A DNA stretch of 64,000 bases. Source: Blastocladiella emersonii ATCC 22665. Taxonomy: Eukaryota; Blastocladiomycota; Blastocladiomycetes; Blastocladiales; Blastocladiaceae. Shown here in pieces: positions 41,401 to 56,400 of this stretch. Below the pieces are notes generated by a model. That model did no database searches, was not told the origin of the DNA, and saw nothing but the letters and a program-made list of their open reading frames with translations. Each line of letters starts with the position of its first letter. The stretch's first letter is position 1. The position numbers and the translations under genes are program-made. The stretch spans positions 2,170,001 through 2,234,000 of the forward strand of contig JANHCV010000001.1 in the NCBI GenBank assembly GCA_025594325.1, in the 5' to 3' direction.

Positions 41401-44400
41401 CGACTCGGCAGCGACGATCACGGCCTCGGCGTGGATCTCCGTGGCCTCGATGGCGATGGCGCGCTCCGAAACGACCTCGGTGGTGGTCTCGGTCGACTCG
41501 ACAGCGACGGCGACCTCAGTGGCGGTCGTCTCGGTCGTCTCGATCGTGGTCGTGGTCTCGACAGTCTCGGTGGTGGTGGTGTGCACCTCCGAAACGGTCT
41601 CGGTCGACGACGACTCGGCGGTGGCCGCCTCGGTCGACTCAACGACGACGGCCTGCTCCGAAACGACCTCGGTGGCCTCGACAACGACGGCAGCGGCCTC
41701 CGAAACGACCTCGGTGGTCTCGGTGGTCTCGACGGCGACGATAGTCTCCTCGGAAACGACCTCGGTGGCGACGGTCTCGACCGACTCGGTGGTGGTCGAC
41801 TCGACGACGACAGTCTCCTCGGAAACGACCTCGGTCGACTCGGTGGTGATGGTCTGGACCTCCGAAACGACCTCGGTGGTCTCGACGGCGACCTGCGTCT
41901 CCTCGGAAACGACCTCGGTGGCGACAGTCTCGACCGACTCGACAACGACAGTCTCCTCGGAAACAACCTCCGTGGTCTCGGCCGACTCGACAACGACCTC
42001 GGTGGTGGTCGTGGTGGTCTCGACGGCGGCGACGGTCTCGGTGCACTCGACCTCGGCGGCGGCGGCGGCCTCCGAAACGACGACCTCGGCGTGGATCTCC
42101 GTGGCCTCGACGGCAATGGCGCGCTCGGCAACGACCTCGGTCGACTCGTGGACCTCGTGGACCTCGGTGGTGGTGGTCTCGGTCGTCTCGGTCGTCTCGA
42201 TCGTGGTCGTGGTGGTGTGCACCTCCGAAACGGCCTCGGTCGACGACGACGCGGTCGACTCGACGACGGCCGTGGTCTCGGCGGTCTCGGTGACCTCGGT
42301 GGCCTCGACAACGACGGCGGCAGCCTCCGAAACGACCTCGGTGGCGATCTCGACCGACTCGATAGTCTCGGTGGTCTCGACGGCAACCTGGGTCTCCGAA
42401 ACGACCTCGGTCGACTCGACAACGACCTCGGTGGTGGTCTCGGTCGTCTCGACCGTGTCGACCGTCTCGGTGGTGGTCTGGACCGTCTCGGTCGACTCGA
42501 CGACGACGGCGGCGGCGGCCTGCTCCGAAACGACCTCGGTGGACTCGACGACGACCTCGGTGGCGGTCTCGGTCGACTCGACGGCGGTAACGACCTCGGC
42601 CGACTCGACAACGACCTCGGTGGTGGTCTCCGAGACGATCTCGGCGGTCTCGGTGGTCTGAACCGTCTCGGTCGACTCAACGACGACAGTCTCCTCCGAA
42701 ACGACCTCGGTGGTGGTCTCGGTGGTCTCGACGACCGTCGTGGACTCGGTCGACTCGACAACAACCGTCTCGGTCGTCTCGGTCGTCTCGGTCGTCTCGG
42801 TCGTCGACTCGGCGGCGGCGGCGGTGATCTCGACCTCCGACACGGCCGAAGCGCACTCGGCAGCAACGGCAACCTCCGAAACGACCTCGGTCGACTCGGC
42901 AGCGACGATCACGGCCTCGGCGTGGATCTCCGTGGCCTCGATGGCGATGGCGCGCTCCGAAACGACCTCGGTGGTGGTCTCGGTCGACTCGACAGCGACG
43001 GCGACCTCAGTGGCGGTCGTCTCGGTCGTCTCGATCGTGGTCGTGGTCTCGACAGTCTCGGTGGTGGTGGTGTGCACCTCCGAAACGGTCTCGGTCGACG
43101 ACGACTCGGCGGTGGCCGCCTCGGTCGACTCAACGACGACGGCCTGCTCCGAAACGACCTCGGTGGCCTCGACAACGACGGCAGCGGCCTCCGAAACGAC
43201 CTCGGTGGTCTCGGTGGTCTCGACGGCGACGATAGTCTCCTCGGAAACGACCTCGGTGGCGACGGTCTCGACCGACTCGGTGGTGGTCGACTCGACGACG
43301 ACAGTCTCCTCGGAAACGACCTCGGTCGACTCGGTGGTGATGGTCTGGACCTCCGAAACGACCTCGGTGGTCTCGACGGCGACCTGCGTCTCCTCGGAAA
43401 CGACCTCGGTGGCGACAGTCTCGACCGACTCGACAACGACAGTCTCCTCGGAAACAACCTCCGTGGTCTCGGCCGACTCGACAACGACCTCGGTGGTGGT
43501 CGTGGTGGTCTCGACGGCGGCGACGGTCTCGGTGCACTCGACCTCGGCGGCGGCGGCGGCCTCCGAAACGACGACCTCGGCGTGGATCTCCGTGGCCTCG
43601 ACGGCAATGGCGCGCTCGGCAACGACCTCGGTCGACTCGTGGACCTCGTGGACCTCGGTGGTGGTGGTCTCGGTCGTCTCGGTCGTCTCGATCGTGGTCG
43701 TGGTGGTGTGCACCTCCGAAACGGCCTCGGTCGACGACGACGCGGTCGACTCGACGACGGCCGTGGTCTCGGCGGTCTCGGTGACCTCGGTGGCCTCGAC
43801 AACGACGGCGGCAGCCTCCGAAACGACCTCGGTGGCGATCTCGACCGACTCGATAGTCTCGGTGGTCTCGACGGCAACCTGGGTCTCCGAAACGACCTCG
43901 GTCGACTCGACAACGACCTCGGTGGTGGTCTCGGTCGTCTCGACCGTGTCGACCGTCTCGGTGGTGGTCTGGACCGTCTCGGTCGACTCGACGACGACGG
44001 CGGCGGCGGCCTGCTCCGAAACGACCTCGGTGGACTCGACGACGACCTCGGTGGCGGTCTCGGTCGACTCGACGGCGGTAACGACCTCGGCCGACTCGAC
44101 AACGACCTCGGTGGTGGTCTCCGAGACGATCTCGGCGGTCTCGGTGGTCTGAACCGTCTCGGTCGACTCAACGACGACAGTCTCCTCCGAAACGACCTCG
44201 GTGGTGGTCTCGGTGGTCTCGACGACCGTCGTGGACTCGGTCGACTCGACAACAACCGTCTCGGTCGTCTCGGTCGTCTCGGTCGTCTCGGTCGTCGACT
44301 CGGCGGCGGCGGCGGTGATCTCGACCTCCGACACGGCCGAAGCGCACTCGGCAGCAACGGCAACCTCCGAAACGACCTCGGTCGACTCGGCAGCGACGAT

Positions 44401-47400
44401 CACGGCCTCGGCGTGGATCTCCGTGGCCTCGATGGCGATGGCGCGCTCCGAAACGACCTCGGTGGTGGTCTCGGTCGACTCGACAGCGACGGCGACCTCA
44501 GTGGCGGTCGTCTCGGTCGTCTCGATCGTGGTCGTGGTCTCGACAGTCTCGGTGGTGGTGGTGTGCACCTCCGAAACGGTCTCGGTCGACGACGACTCGG
44601 CGGTGGCCGCCTCGGTCGACTCAACGACGACGGCCTGCTCCGAAACGACCTCGGTGGCCTCGACAACGACGGCAGCGGCCTCCGAAACGACCTCGGTGGT
44701 CTCGGTGGTCTCGACGGCGACGATAGTCTCCTCGGAAACGACCTCGGTGGCGACGGTCTCGACCGACTCGGTGGTGGTCGACTCGACGACGACAGTCTCC
44801 TCGGAAACGACCTCGGTCGACTCGGTGGTGATGGTCTGGACCTCCGAAACGACCTCGGTGGTCTCGACGGCGACCTGCGTCTCCTCGGAAACGACCTCGG
44901 TGGCGACAGTCTCGACCGACTCGACAACGACAGTCTCCTCGGAAACAACCTCCGTGGTCTCGGCCGACTCGACAACGACCTCGGTGGTGGTCGTGGTGGT
45001 CTCGACGGCGGCGACGGTCTCGGTGCACTCGACCTCGGCGGCGGCGGCGGCCTCCGAAACGACGACCTCGGCGTGGATCTCCGTGGCCTCGACGGCAATG
45101 GCGCGCTCGGCAACGACCTCGGTCGACTCGTGGACCTCGTGGACCTCGGTGGTGGTGGTCTCGGTCGTCTCGGTCGTCTCGATCGTGGTCGTGGTGGTGT
45201 GCACCTCCGAAACGGCCTCGGTCGACGACGACGCGGTCGACTCGACGACGGCCGTGGTCTCGGCGGTCTCGGTGACCTCGGTGGCCTCGACAACGACGGC
45301 GGCAGCCTCCGAAACGACCTCGGTGGCGATCTCGACCGACTCGATAGTCTCGGTGGTCTCGACGGCAACCTGGGTCTCCGAAACGACCTCGGTCGACTCG
45401 ACAACGACCTCGGTGGTGGTCTCGGTCGTCTCGACCGTCTCGACCGTCTCGGTGGTGGTCTGGACCGTCTCGGTCGACTCGACGACGACGGCGGCGGCGG
45501 CCTGCTCCGAAACGACCTCGGTGGACTCGACGACGACCTCGGTGGCGGTCTCGGTCGACTCGACGGCGGTAACGACCTCGGCCGACTCGACAACGACCTC
45601 GGTGGTGGTCTCCGAGACGATCTCGGCGGTCTCGGTGGTCTGAACCGTCTCGGTCGACTCAACGACGACAGTCTCCTCCGAAACGACCTCGGTGGTGGTC
45701 TCGGTGGTCTCGACGACCGTCGTGGACTCGGTCGACTCGACAACAACCGTCTCGGTCGTCTCGGTCGTCTCGGTCGTCTCGGTCGTCGACTCGGCGGCGG
45801 CGGCGGTGATCTCGACCTCCGACACGGCCGAAGCGCACTCGGCAGCAACGGCAACCTCCGAAACGACCTCGGTCGACTCGGCAGCGACGATCACGGCCTC
45901 GGCGTGGATCTCCGTGGCCTCGATGGCGATGGCGCGCTCCGAAACGACCTCGGTGGTGGTCTCGGTCGACTCGACAGCGACGGCGACCTCAGTGGCGGTC
46001 GTCTCGGTCGTCTCGATCGTGGTCGTGGTCTCGACAGTCTCGGTGGTGGTGGTGTGCACCTCCGAAACGGTCTCGGTCGACGACGACTCGGCGGTGGCCG
46101 CCTCGGTCGACTCAACGACGACGGCCTGCTCCGAAACGACCTCGGTGGCCTCGACAACGACGGCAGCGGCCTCCGAAACGACCTCGGTGGTCTCGGTGGT
46201 CTCGACGGCGACGATAGTCTCCTCGGAAACGACCTCGGTGGCGACGGTCTCGACCGACTCGGTGGTGGTCGACTCGACGACGACAGTCTCCTCGGAAACG
46301 ACCTCGGTCGACTCGGTGGTGATGGTCTGGACCTCCGAAACGACCTCGGTGGTCTCGACGGCGACCTGCGTCTCCTCGGAAACGACCTCGGTGGCGACAG
46401 TCTCGACCGACTCGACAACGACAGTCTCCTCGGAAACAACCTCCGTGGTCTCGGCCGACTCGACAACGACCTCGGTGGTGGTCGTGGTGGTCTCGACGGC
46501 GGCGACGGTCTCGGTGCACTCGACCTCGGCGGCGGCGGCGGCCTCCGAAACGACGACCTCGGCGTGGATCTCCGTGGCCTCGACGGCAATGGCGCGCTCG
46601 GCAACGACCTCGGTCGACTCGTGGACCTCGTGGACCTCGGTGGTGGTGGTCTCGGTCGTCTCGGTCGTCTCGATCGTGGTCGTGGTGGTGTGCACCTCCG
46701 AAACGGCCTCGGTCGACGACGACGCGGTCGACTCGACGACGGCCGTGGTCTCGGCGGTCTCGGTGACCTCGGTGGCCTCGACAACGACGGCGGCAGCCTC
46801 CGAAACGACCTCGGTGGCGATCTCGACCGACTCGATAGTCTCGGTGGTCTCGACGGCAACCTGGGTCTCCGAAACGACCTCGGTCGACTCGACAACGACC
46901 TCGGTGGTGGTCTCGGTCGTCTCGACCGTGTCGACCGTCTCGGTGGTGGTCTGGACCGTCTCGGTCGACTCGACGACGACGGCGGCGGCGGCCTGCTCCG
47001 AAACGACCTCGGTGGACTCGACGACGACCTCGGTGGCGGTCTCGGTCGACTCGACGGCGGTAACGACCTCGGCCGACTCGACAACGACCTCGGTGGTGGT
47101 CTCCGAGACGATCTCGGCGGTCTCGGTGGTCTGAACCGTCTCGGTCGACTCAACGACGACAGTCTCCTCCGAAACGACCTCGGTGGTGGTCTCGGTGGTC
47201 TCGACGACCGTCGTGGACTCGGTCGACTCGACAACAACCGTCTCGGTCGTCTCGGTCGTCTCGGTCGTCTCGGTCGTCGACTCGGCGGCGGCGGCGGTGA
47301 TCTCGACCTCCGACACGGCCGAAGCGCACTCGGCAGCAACGGCAACCTCCGAAACGACCTCGGTCGACTCGGCAGCGACGATCACGGCCTCGGCGTGGAT

Positions 47401-50400
47401 CTCCGTGGCCTCGATGGCGATGGCGCGCTCCGAAACGACCTCGGTGGTGGTCTCGGTCGACTCGACAGCGACGGCGACCTCAGTGGCGGTCGTCTCGGTC
47501 GTCTCGATCGTGGTCGTGGTCTCGACAGTCTCGGTGGTGGTGGTGTGCACCTCCGAAACGGTCTCGGTCGACGACGACTCGGCGGTGGCCGCCTCGGTCG
47601 ACTCAACGACGACGGCCTGCTCCGAAACGACCTCGGTGGCCTCGACAACGACGGCAGCGGCCTCCGAAACGACCTCGGTGGTCTCGGTGGTCTCGACGGC
47701 GACGATAGTCTCCTCGGAAACGACCTCGGTGGCGACGGTCTCGACCGACTCGGTGGTGGTCGACTCGACGACGACAGTCTCCTCGGAAACGACCTCGGTC
47801 GACTCGGTGGTGATGGTCTGGACCTCCGAAACGACCTCGGTGGTCTCGACGGCGACCTGCGTCTCCTCGGAAACGACCTCGGTGGCGACAGTCTCGACCG
47901 ACTCGACAACGACAGTCTCCTCGGAAACAACCTCCGTGGTCTCGGCCGACTCGACAACGACCTCGGTGGTGGTCGTGGTGGTCTCGACGGCGGCGACGGT
48001 CTCGGTGCACTCGACCTCGGCGGCGGCGGCGGCCTCCGAAACGACGACCTCGGCGTGGATCTCCGTGGCCTCGACGGCAATGGCGCGCTCGGCAACGACC
48101 TCGGTCGACTCGTGGACCTCGTGGACCTCGGTGGTGGTGGTCTCGGTCGTCTCGGTCGTCTCGATCGTGGTCGTGGTGGTGTGCACCTCCGAAACGGCCT
48201 CGGTCGACGACGACGCGGTCGACTCGACGACGGCCGTGGTCTCGGCGGTCTCGGTGACCTCGGTGGCCTCGACAACGACGGCGGCAGCCTCCGAAACGAC
48301 CTCGGTGGCGATCTCGACCGACTCGATAGTCTCGGTGGTCTCGACGGCAACCTGGGTCTCCGAAACGACCTCGGTCGACTCGACAACGACCTCGGTGGTG
48401 GTCTCGGTCGTCTCGACCGTGTCGACCGTCTCGGTGGTGGTCTGGACCGTCTCGGTCGACTCGACGACGACGGCGGCGGCGGCCTGCTCCGAAACGACCT
48501 CGGTGGACTCGACGACGACCTCGGTGGCGGTCTCGGTCGACTCGACGGCGGTAACGACCTCGGCCGACTCGACAACGACCTCGGTGGTGGTCTCCGAGAC
48601 GATCTCGGCGGTCTCGGTGGTCTGAACCGTCTCGGTCGACTCAACGACGACAGTCTCCTCCGAAACGACCTCGGTGGTGGTCTCGGTGGTCTCGACGACC
48701 GTCGTGGACTCGGTCGACTCGACAACAACCGTCTCGGTCGTCTCGGTCGTCTCGGTCGTCTCGGTCGTCGACTCGGCGGCGGCGGCGGTGATCTCGACCT
48801 CCGACACGGCCGAAGCGCACTCGGCAGCAACGGCAACCTCCGAAACGACCTCGGTCGACTCGGCAGCGACGATCACGGCCTCGGCGTGGATCTCCGTGGC
48901 CTCGATGGCGATGGCGCGCTCCGAAACGACCTCGGTGGTGGTCTCGGTCGACTCGACAGCGACGGCGACCTCAGTGGCGGTCGTCTCGGTCGTCTCGATC
49001 GTGGTCGTGGTCTCGACAGTCTCGGTGGTGGTGGTGTGCACCTCCGAAACGGTCTCGGTCGACGACGACTCGGCGGTGGCCGCCTCGGTCGACTCAACGA
49101 CGACGGCCTGCTCCGAAACGACCTCGGTGGCCTCGACAACGACGGCAGCGGCCTCCGAAACGACCTCGGTGGTCTCGGTGGTCTCGACGGCGACGATAGT
49201 CTCCTCGGAAACGACCTCGGTGGCGACGGTCTCGACCGACTCGGTGGTGGTCGACTCGACGACGACAGTCTCCTCGGAAACGACCTCGGTCGACTCGGTG
49301 GTGATGGTCTGGACCTCCGAAACGACCTCGGTGGTCTCGACGGCGACCTGCGTCTCCTCGGAAACGACCTCGGTGGCGACAGTCTCGACCGACTCGACAA
49401 CGACAGTCTCCTCGGAAACAACCTCCGTGGTCTCGGCCGACTCGACAACGACCTCGGTGGTGGTCGTGGTGGTCTCGACGGCGGCGACGGTCTCGGTGCA
49501 CTCGACCTCGGCGGCGGCGGCGGCCTCCGAAACGACGACCTCGGCGTGGATCTCCGTGGCCTCGACGGCAATGGCGCGCTCGGCAACGACCTCGGTCGAC
49601 TCGTGGACCTCGTGGACCTCGGTGGTGGTGGTCTCGGTCGTCTCGGTCGTCTCGATCGTGGTCGTGGTGGTGTGCACCTCCGAAACGGCCTCGGTCGACG
49701 ACGACGCGGTCGACTCGACGACGGCCGTGGTCTCGGCGGTCTCGGTGACCTCGGTGGCCTCGACAACGACGGCGGCAGCCTCCGAAACGACCTCGGTGGC
49801 GATCTCGACCGACTCGATAGTCTCGGTGGTCTCGACGGCAACCTGGGTCTCCGAAACGACCTCGGTCGACTCGACAACGACCTCGGTGGTGGTCTCGGTC
49901 GTCTCGACCGTCTCGACCGTCTCGGTGGTGGTCTGGACCGTCTCGGTCGACTCGACGACGACGGCGGCGGCGGCCTGCTCCGAAACGACCTCGGTGGACT
50001 CGACGACGACCTCGGTGGCGGTCTCGGTCGACTCGACGGCGGTAACGACCTCGGCCGACTCGACAACGACCTCGGTGGTGGTCTCCGAGACGATCTCGGC
50101 GGTCTCGGTGGTCTGAACCGTCTCGGTCGACTCAACGACGACAGTCTCCTCCGAAACGACCTCGGTGGTGGTCTCGGTGGTCTCGACGACCGTCGTGGAC
50201 TCGGTCGACTCGACAACAACCGTCTCGGTCGTCTCGGTCGTCTCGGTCGTCTCGGTCGTCGACTCGGCGGCGGCGGCGGTGATCTCGACCTCCGACACGG
50301 CCGAAGCGCACTCGGCAGCAACGGCAACCTCCGAAACGACCTCGGTCGACTCGGCAGCGACGATCACGGCCTCGGCGTGGATCTCCGTGGCCTCGATGGC

Positions 50401-53400
50401 GATGGCGCGCTCCGAAACGACCTCGGTGGTGGTCTCGGTCGACTCGACAGCGACGGCGACCTCAGTGGCGGTCGTCTCGGTCGTCTCGATCGTGGTCGTG
50501 GTCTCGACAGTCTCGGTGGTGGTGGTGTGCACCTCCGAAACGGTCTCGGTCGACGACGACTCGGCGGTGGCCGCCTCGGTCGACTCAACGACGACGGCCT
50601 GCTCCGAAACGACCTCGGTGGCCTCGACAACGACGGCAGCGGCCTCCGAAACGACCTCGGTGGTCTCGGTGGTCTCGACGGCGACGATAGTCTCCTCGGA
50701 AACGACCTCGGTGGCGACGGTCTCGACCGACTCGGTGGTGGTCGACTCGACGACGACAGTCTCCTCGGAAACGACCTCGGTCGACTCGGTGGTGATGGTC
50801 TGGACCTCCGAAACGACCTCGGTGGTCTCGACGGCGACCTGCGTCTCCTCGGAAACGACCTCGGTGGCGACAGTCTCGACCGACTCGACAACGACAGTCT
50901 CCTCGGAAACAACCTCCGTGGTCTCGGCCGACTCGACAACGACCTCGGTGGTGGTCGTGGTGGTCTCGACGGCGGCGACGGTCTCGGTGCACTCGACCTC
51001 GGCGGCGGCGGCGGCCTCCGAAACGACGACCTCGGCGTGGATCTCCGTGGCCTCGACGGCAATGGCGCGCTCGGCAACGACCTCGGTCGACTCGTGGACC
51101 TCGTGGACCTCGGTGGTGGTGGTCTCGGTCGTCTCGGTCGTCTCGATCGTGGTCGTGGTGGTGTGCACCTCCGAAACGGCCTCGGTCGACGACGACGCGG
51201 TCGACTCGACGACGGCCGTGGTCTCGGCGGTCTCGGTGACCTCGGTGGCCTCGACAACGACGGCGGCAGCCTCCGAAACGACCTCGGTGGCGATCTCGAC
51301 CGACTCGATAGTCTCGGTGGTCTCGACGGCAACCTGGGTCTCCGAAACGACCTCGGTCGACTCGACAACGACCTCGGTGGTGGTCTCGGTCGTCTCGACC
51401 GTGTCGACCGTCTCGGTGGTGGTCTGGACCGTCTCGGTCGACTCGACGACGACGGCGGCGGCGGCCTGCTCCGAAACGACCTCGGTGGACTCGACGACGA
51501 CCTCGGTGGCGGTCTCGGTCGACTCGACGGCGGTAACGACCTCGGCCGACTCGACAACGACCTCGGTGGTGGTCTCCGAGACGATCTCGGCGGTCTCGGT
51601 GGTCTGAACCGTCTCGGTCGACTCAACGACGACAGTCTCCTCCGAAACGACCTCGGTGGTGGTCTCGGTGGTCTCGACGACCGTCGTGGACTCGGTCGAC
51701 TCGACAACAACCGTCTCGGTCGTCTCGGTCGTCTCGGTCGTCTCGGTCGTCGACTCGGCGGCGGCGGCGGTGATCTCGACCTCCGACACGGCCGAAGCGC
51801 ACTCGGCAGCAACGGCAACCTCCGAAACGACCTCGGTCGACTCGGCAGCGACGATCACGGCCTCGGCGTGGATCTCCGTGGCCTCGATGGCGATGGCGCG
51901 CTCCGAAACGACCTCGGTGGTGGTCTCGGTCGACTCGACAGCGACGGCGACCTCAGTGGCGGTCGTCTCGGTCGTCTCGATCGTGGTCGTGGTCTCGACA
52001 GTCTCGGTGGTGGTGGTGTGCACCTCCGAAACGGTCTCGGTCGACGACGACTCGGCGGTGGCCGCCTCGGTCGACTCAACGACGACGGCCTGCTCCGAAA
52101 CGACCTCGGTGGCCTCGACAACGACGGCAGCGGCCTCCGAAACGACCTCGGTGGTCTCGGTGGTCTCGACGGCGACGATAGTCTCCTCGGAAACGACCTC
52201 GGTGGCGACGGTCTCGACCGACTCGGTGGTGGTCGACTCGACGACGACAGTCTCCTCGGAAACGACCTCGGTCGACTCGGTGGTGATGGTCTGGACCTCC
52301 GAAACGACCTCGGTGGTCTCGACGGCGACCTGCGTCTCCTCGGAAACGACCTCGGTGGCGACAGTCTCGACCGACTCGACAACGACAGTCTCCTCGGAAA
52401 CAACCTCCGTGGTCTCGGCCGACTCGACAACGACCTCGGTGGTGGTCGTGGTGGTCTCGACGGCGGCGACGGTCTCGGTGCACTCGACCTCGGCGGCGGC
52501 GGCGGCCTCCGAAACGACGACCTCGGCGTGGATCTCCGTGGCCTCGACGGCAATGGCGCGCTCGGCAACGACCTCGGTCGACTCGTGGACCTCGTGGACC
52601 TCGGTGGTGGTGGTCTCGGTCGTCTCGGTCGTCTCGATCGTGGTCGTGGTGGTGTGCACCTCCGAAACGGCCTCGGTCGACGACGACGCGGTCGACTCGA
52701 CGACGGCCGTGGTCTCGGCGGTCTCGGTGACCTCGGTGGCCTCGACAACGACGGCGGCAGCCTCCGAAACGACCTCGGTGGCGATCTCGACCGACTCGAT
52801 AGTCTCGGTGGTCTCGACGGCAACCTGGGTCTCCGAAACGACCTCGGTCGACTCGACAACGACCTCGGTGGTGGTCTCGGTCGTCTCGACCGTGTCGACC
52901 GTCTCGGTGGTGGTCTGGACCGTCTCGGTCGACTCGACGACGACGGCGGCGGCGGCCTGCTCCGAAACGACCTCGGTGGACTCGACGACGACCTCGGTGG
53001 CGGTCTCGGTCGACTCGACGGCGGTAACGACCTCGGCCGACTCGACAACGACCTCGGTGGTGGTCTCCGAGACGATCTCGGCGGTCTCGGTGGTCTGAAC
53101 CGTCTCGGTCGACTCAACGACGACAGTCTCCTCCGAAACGACCTCGGTGGTGGTCTCGGTGGTCTCGACGACCGTCGTGGACTCGGTCGACTCGACAACA
53201 ACCGTCTCGGTCGTCTCGGTCGTCTCGGTCGTCTCGGTCGTCGACTCGGCGGCGGCGGCGGTGATCTCGACCTCCGACACGGCCGAAGCGCACTCGGCAG
53301 CAACGGCAACCTCCGAAACGACCTCGGTCGACTCGGCAGCGACGATCACGGCCTCGGCGTGGATCTCCGTGGCCTCGATGGCGATGGCGCGCTCCGAAAC

Positions 53401-56400
53401 GACCTCGGTGGTGGTCTCGGTCGACTCGACAGCGACGGCGACCTCAGTGGCGGTCGTCTCGGTCGTCTCGATCGTGGTCGTGGTCTCGACAGTCTCGGTG
53501 GTGGTGGTGTGCACCTCCGAAACGGTCTCGGTCGACGACGACTCGGCGGTGGCCGCCTCGGTCGACTCAACGACGACGGCCTGCTCCGAAACGACCTCGG
53601 TGGCCTCGACAACGACGGCAGCGGCCTCCGAAACGACCTCGGTGGTCTCGGTGGTCTCGACGGCGACGATAGTCTCCTCGGAAACGACCTCGGTGGCGAC
53701 GGTCTCGACCGACTCGGTGGTGGTCGACTCGACGACGACAGTCTCCTCGGAAACGACCTCGGTCGACTCGGTGGTGATGGTCTGGACCTCCGAAACGACC
53801 TCGGTGGTCTCGACGGCGACCTGCGTCTCCTCGGAAACGACCTCGGTGGCGACAGTCTCGACCGACTCGACAACGACAGTCTCCTCGGAAACAACCTCCG
53901 TGGTCTCGGCCGACTCGACAACGACCTCGGTGGTGGTCGTGGTGGTCTCGACGGCGGCGACGGTCTCGGTGCACTCGACCTCGGCGGCGGCGGCGGCCTC
54001 CGAAACGACGACCTCGGCGTGGATCTCCGTGGCCTCGACGGCAATGGCGCGCTCGGCAACGACCTCGGTCGACTCGTGGACCTCGTGGACCTCGGTGGTG
54101 GTGGTCTCGGTCGTCTCGGTCGTCTCGATCGTGGTCGTGGTGGTGTGCACCTCCGAAACGGCCTCGGTCGACGACGACGCGGTCGACTCGACGACGGCCG
54201 TGGTCTCGGCGGTCTCGGTGACCTCGGTGGCCTCGACAACGACGGCGGCAGCCTCCGAAACGACCTCGGTGGCGATCTCGACCGACTCGATAGTCTCGGT
54301 GGTCTCGACGGCAACCTGGGTCTCCGAAACGACCTCGGTCGACTCGACAACGACCTCGGTGGTGGTCTCGGTCGTCTCGACCGTCTCGACCGTCTCGGTG
54401 GTGGTCTGGACCGTCTCGGTCGACTCGACGACGACGGCGGCGGCGGCCTGCTCCGAAACGACCTCGGTGGACTCGACGACGACCTCGGTGGCGGTCTCGG
54501 TCGACTCGACGGCGGTAACGACCTCGGCCGACTCGACAACGACCTCGGTGGTGGTCTCCGAGACGATCTCGGCGGTCTCGGTGGTCTGAACCGTCTCGGT
54601 CGACTCAACGACGACAGTCTCCTCCGAAACGACCTCGGTGGTGGTCTCGGTGGTCTCGACGACCGTCGTGGACTCGGTCGACTCGACAACAACCGTCTCG
54701 GTCGTCTCGGTCGTCTCGGTCGTCTCGGTCGTCGACTCGGCGGCGGCGGCGGTGATCTCGACCTCCGACACGGCCGAAGCGCACTCGGCAGCAACGGCAA
54801 CCTCCGAAACGACCTCGGTCGACTCGGCAGCGACGATCACGGCCTCGGCGTGGATCTCCGTGGCCTCGATGGCGATGGCGCGCTCCGAAACGACCTCGGT
54901 GGTGGTCTCGGTCGACTCGACAGCGACGGCGACCTCAGTGGCGGTCGTCTCGGTCGTCTCGATCGTGGTCGTGGTCTCGACAGTCTCGGTGGTGGTGGTG
55001 TGCACCTCCGAAACGGTCTCGGTCGACGACGACTCGGCGGTGGCCGCCTCGGTCGACTCAACGACGACGGCCTGCTCCGAAACGACCTCGGTGGCCTCGA
55101 CAACGACGGCAGCGGCCTCCGAAACGACCTCGGTGGTCTCGGTGGTCTCGACGGCGACGATAGTCTCCTCGGAAACGACCTCGGTGGCGACGGTCTCGAC
55201 CGACTCGGTGGTGGTCGACTCGACGACGACAGTCTCCTCGGAAACGACCTCGGTCGACTCGGTGGTGATGGTCTGGACCTCCGAAACGACCTCGGTGGTC
55301 TCGACGGCGACCTGCGTCTCCTCGGAAACGACCTCGGTGGCGACAGTCTCGACCGACTCGACAACGACAGTCTCCTCGGAAACAACCTCCGTGGTCTCGG
55401 CCGACTCGACAACGACCTCGGTGGTGGTCGTGGTGGTCTCGACGGCGGCGACGGTCTCGGTGCACTCGACCTCGGCGGCGGCGGCGGCCTCCGAAACGAC
55501 GACCTCGGCGTGGATCTCCGTGGCCTCGACGGCAATGGCGCGCTCGGCAACGACCTCGGTCGACTCGTGGACCTCGTGGACCTCGGTGGTGGTGGTCTCG
55601 GTCGTCTCGGTCGTCTCGATCGTGGTCGTGGTGGTGTGCACCTCCGAAACGGCCTCGGTCGACGACGACGCGGTCGACTCGACGACGGCCGTGGTCTCGG
55701 CGGTCTCGGTGACCTCGGTGGCCTCGACAACGACGGCGGCAGCCTCCGAAACGACCTCGGTGGCGATCTCGACCGACTCGATAGTCTCGGTGGTCTCGAC
55801 GGCAACCTGGGTCTCCGAAACGACCTCGGTCGACTCGACAACGACCTCGGTGGTGGTCTCGGTCGTCTCGACCGTCTCGACCGTCTCGGTGGTGGTCTGG
55901 ACCGTCTCGGTCGACTCGACGACGACGGCGGCGGCGGCCTGCTCCGAAACGACCTCGGTGGACTCGACGACGACCTCGGTGGCGGTCTCGGTCGACTCGA
56001 CGGCGGTAACGACCTCGGCCGACTCGACAACGACCTCGGTGGTGGTCTCCGAGACGATCTCGGCGGTCTCGGTGGTCTGAACCGTCTCGGTCGACTCAAC
56101 GACGACAGTCTCCTCCGAAACGACCTCGGTGGTGGTCTCGGTGGTCTCGACGACCGTCGTGGACTCGGTCGACTCGACAACAACCGTCTCGGTCGTCTCG
56201 GTCGTCTCGGTCGTCTCGGTCGTCGACTCGGCGGCGGCGGCGGTGATCTCGACCTCCGACACGGCCGAAGCGCACTCGGCAGCAACGGCAACCTCCGAAA
56301 CGACCTCGGTCGACTCGGCAGCGACGATCACGGCCTCGGCGTGGATCTCCGTGGCCTCGATGGCGATGGCGCGCTCCGAAACGACCTCGGTGGTGGTCTC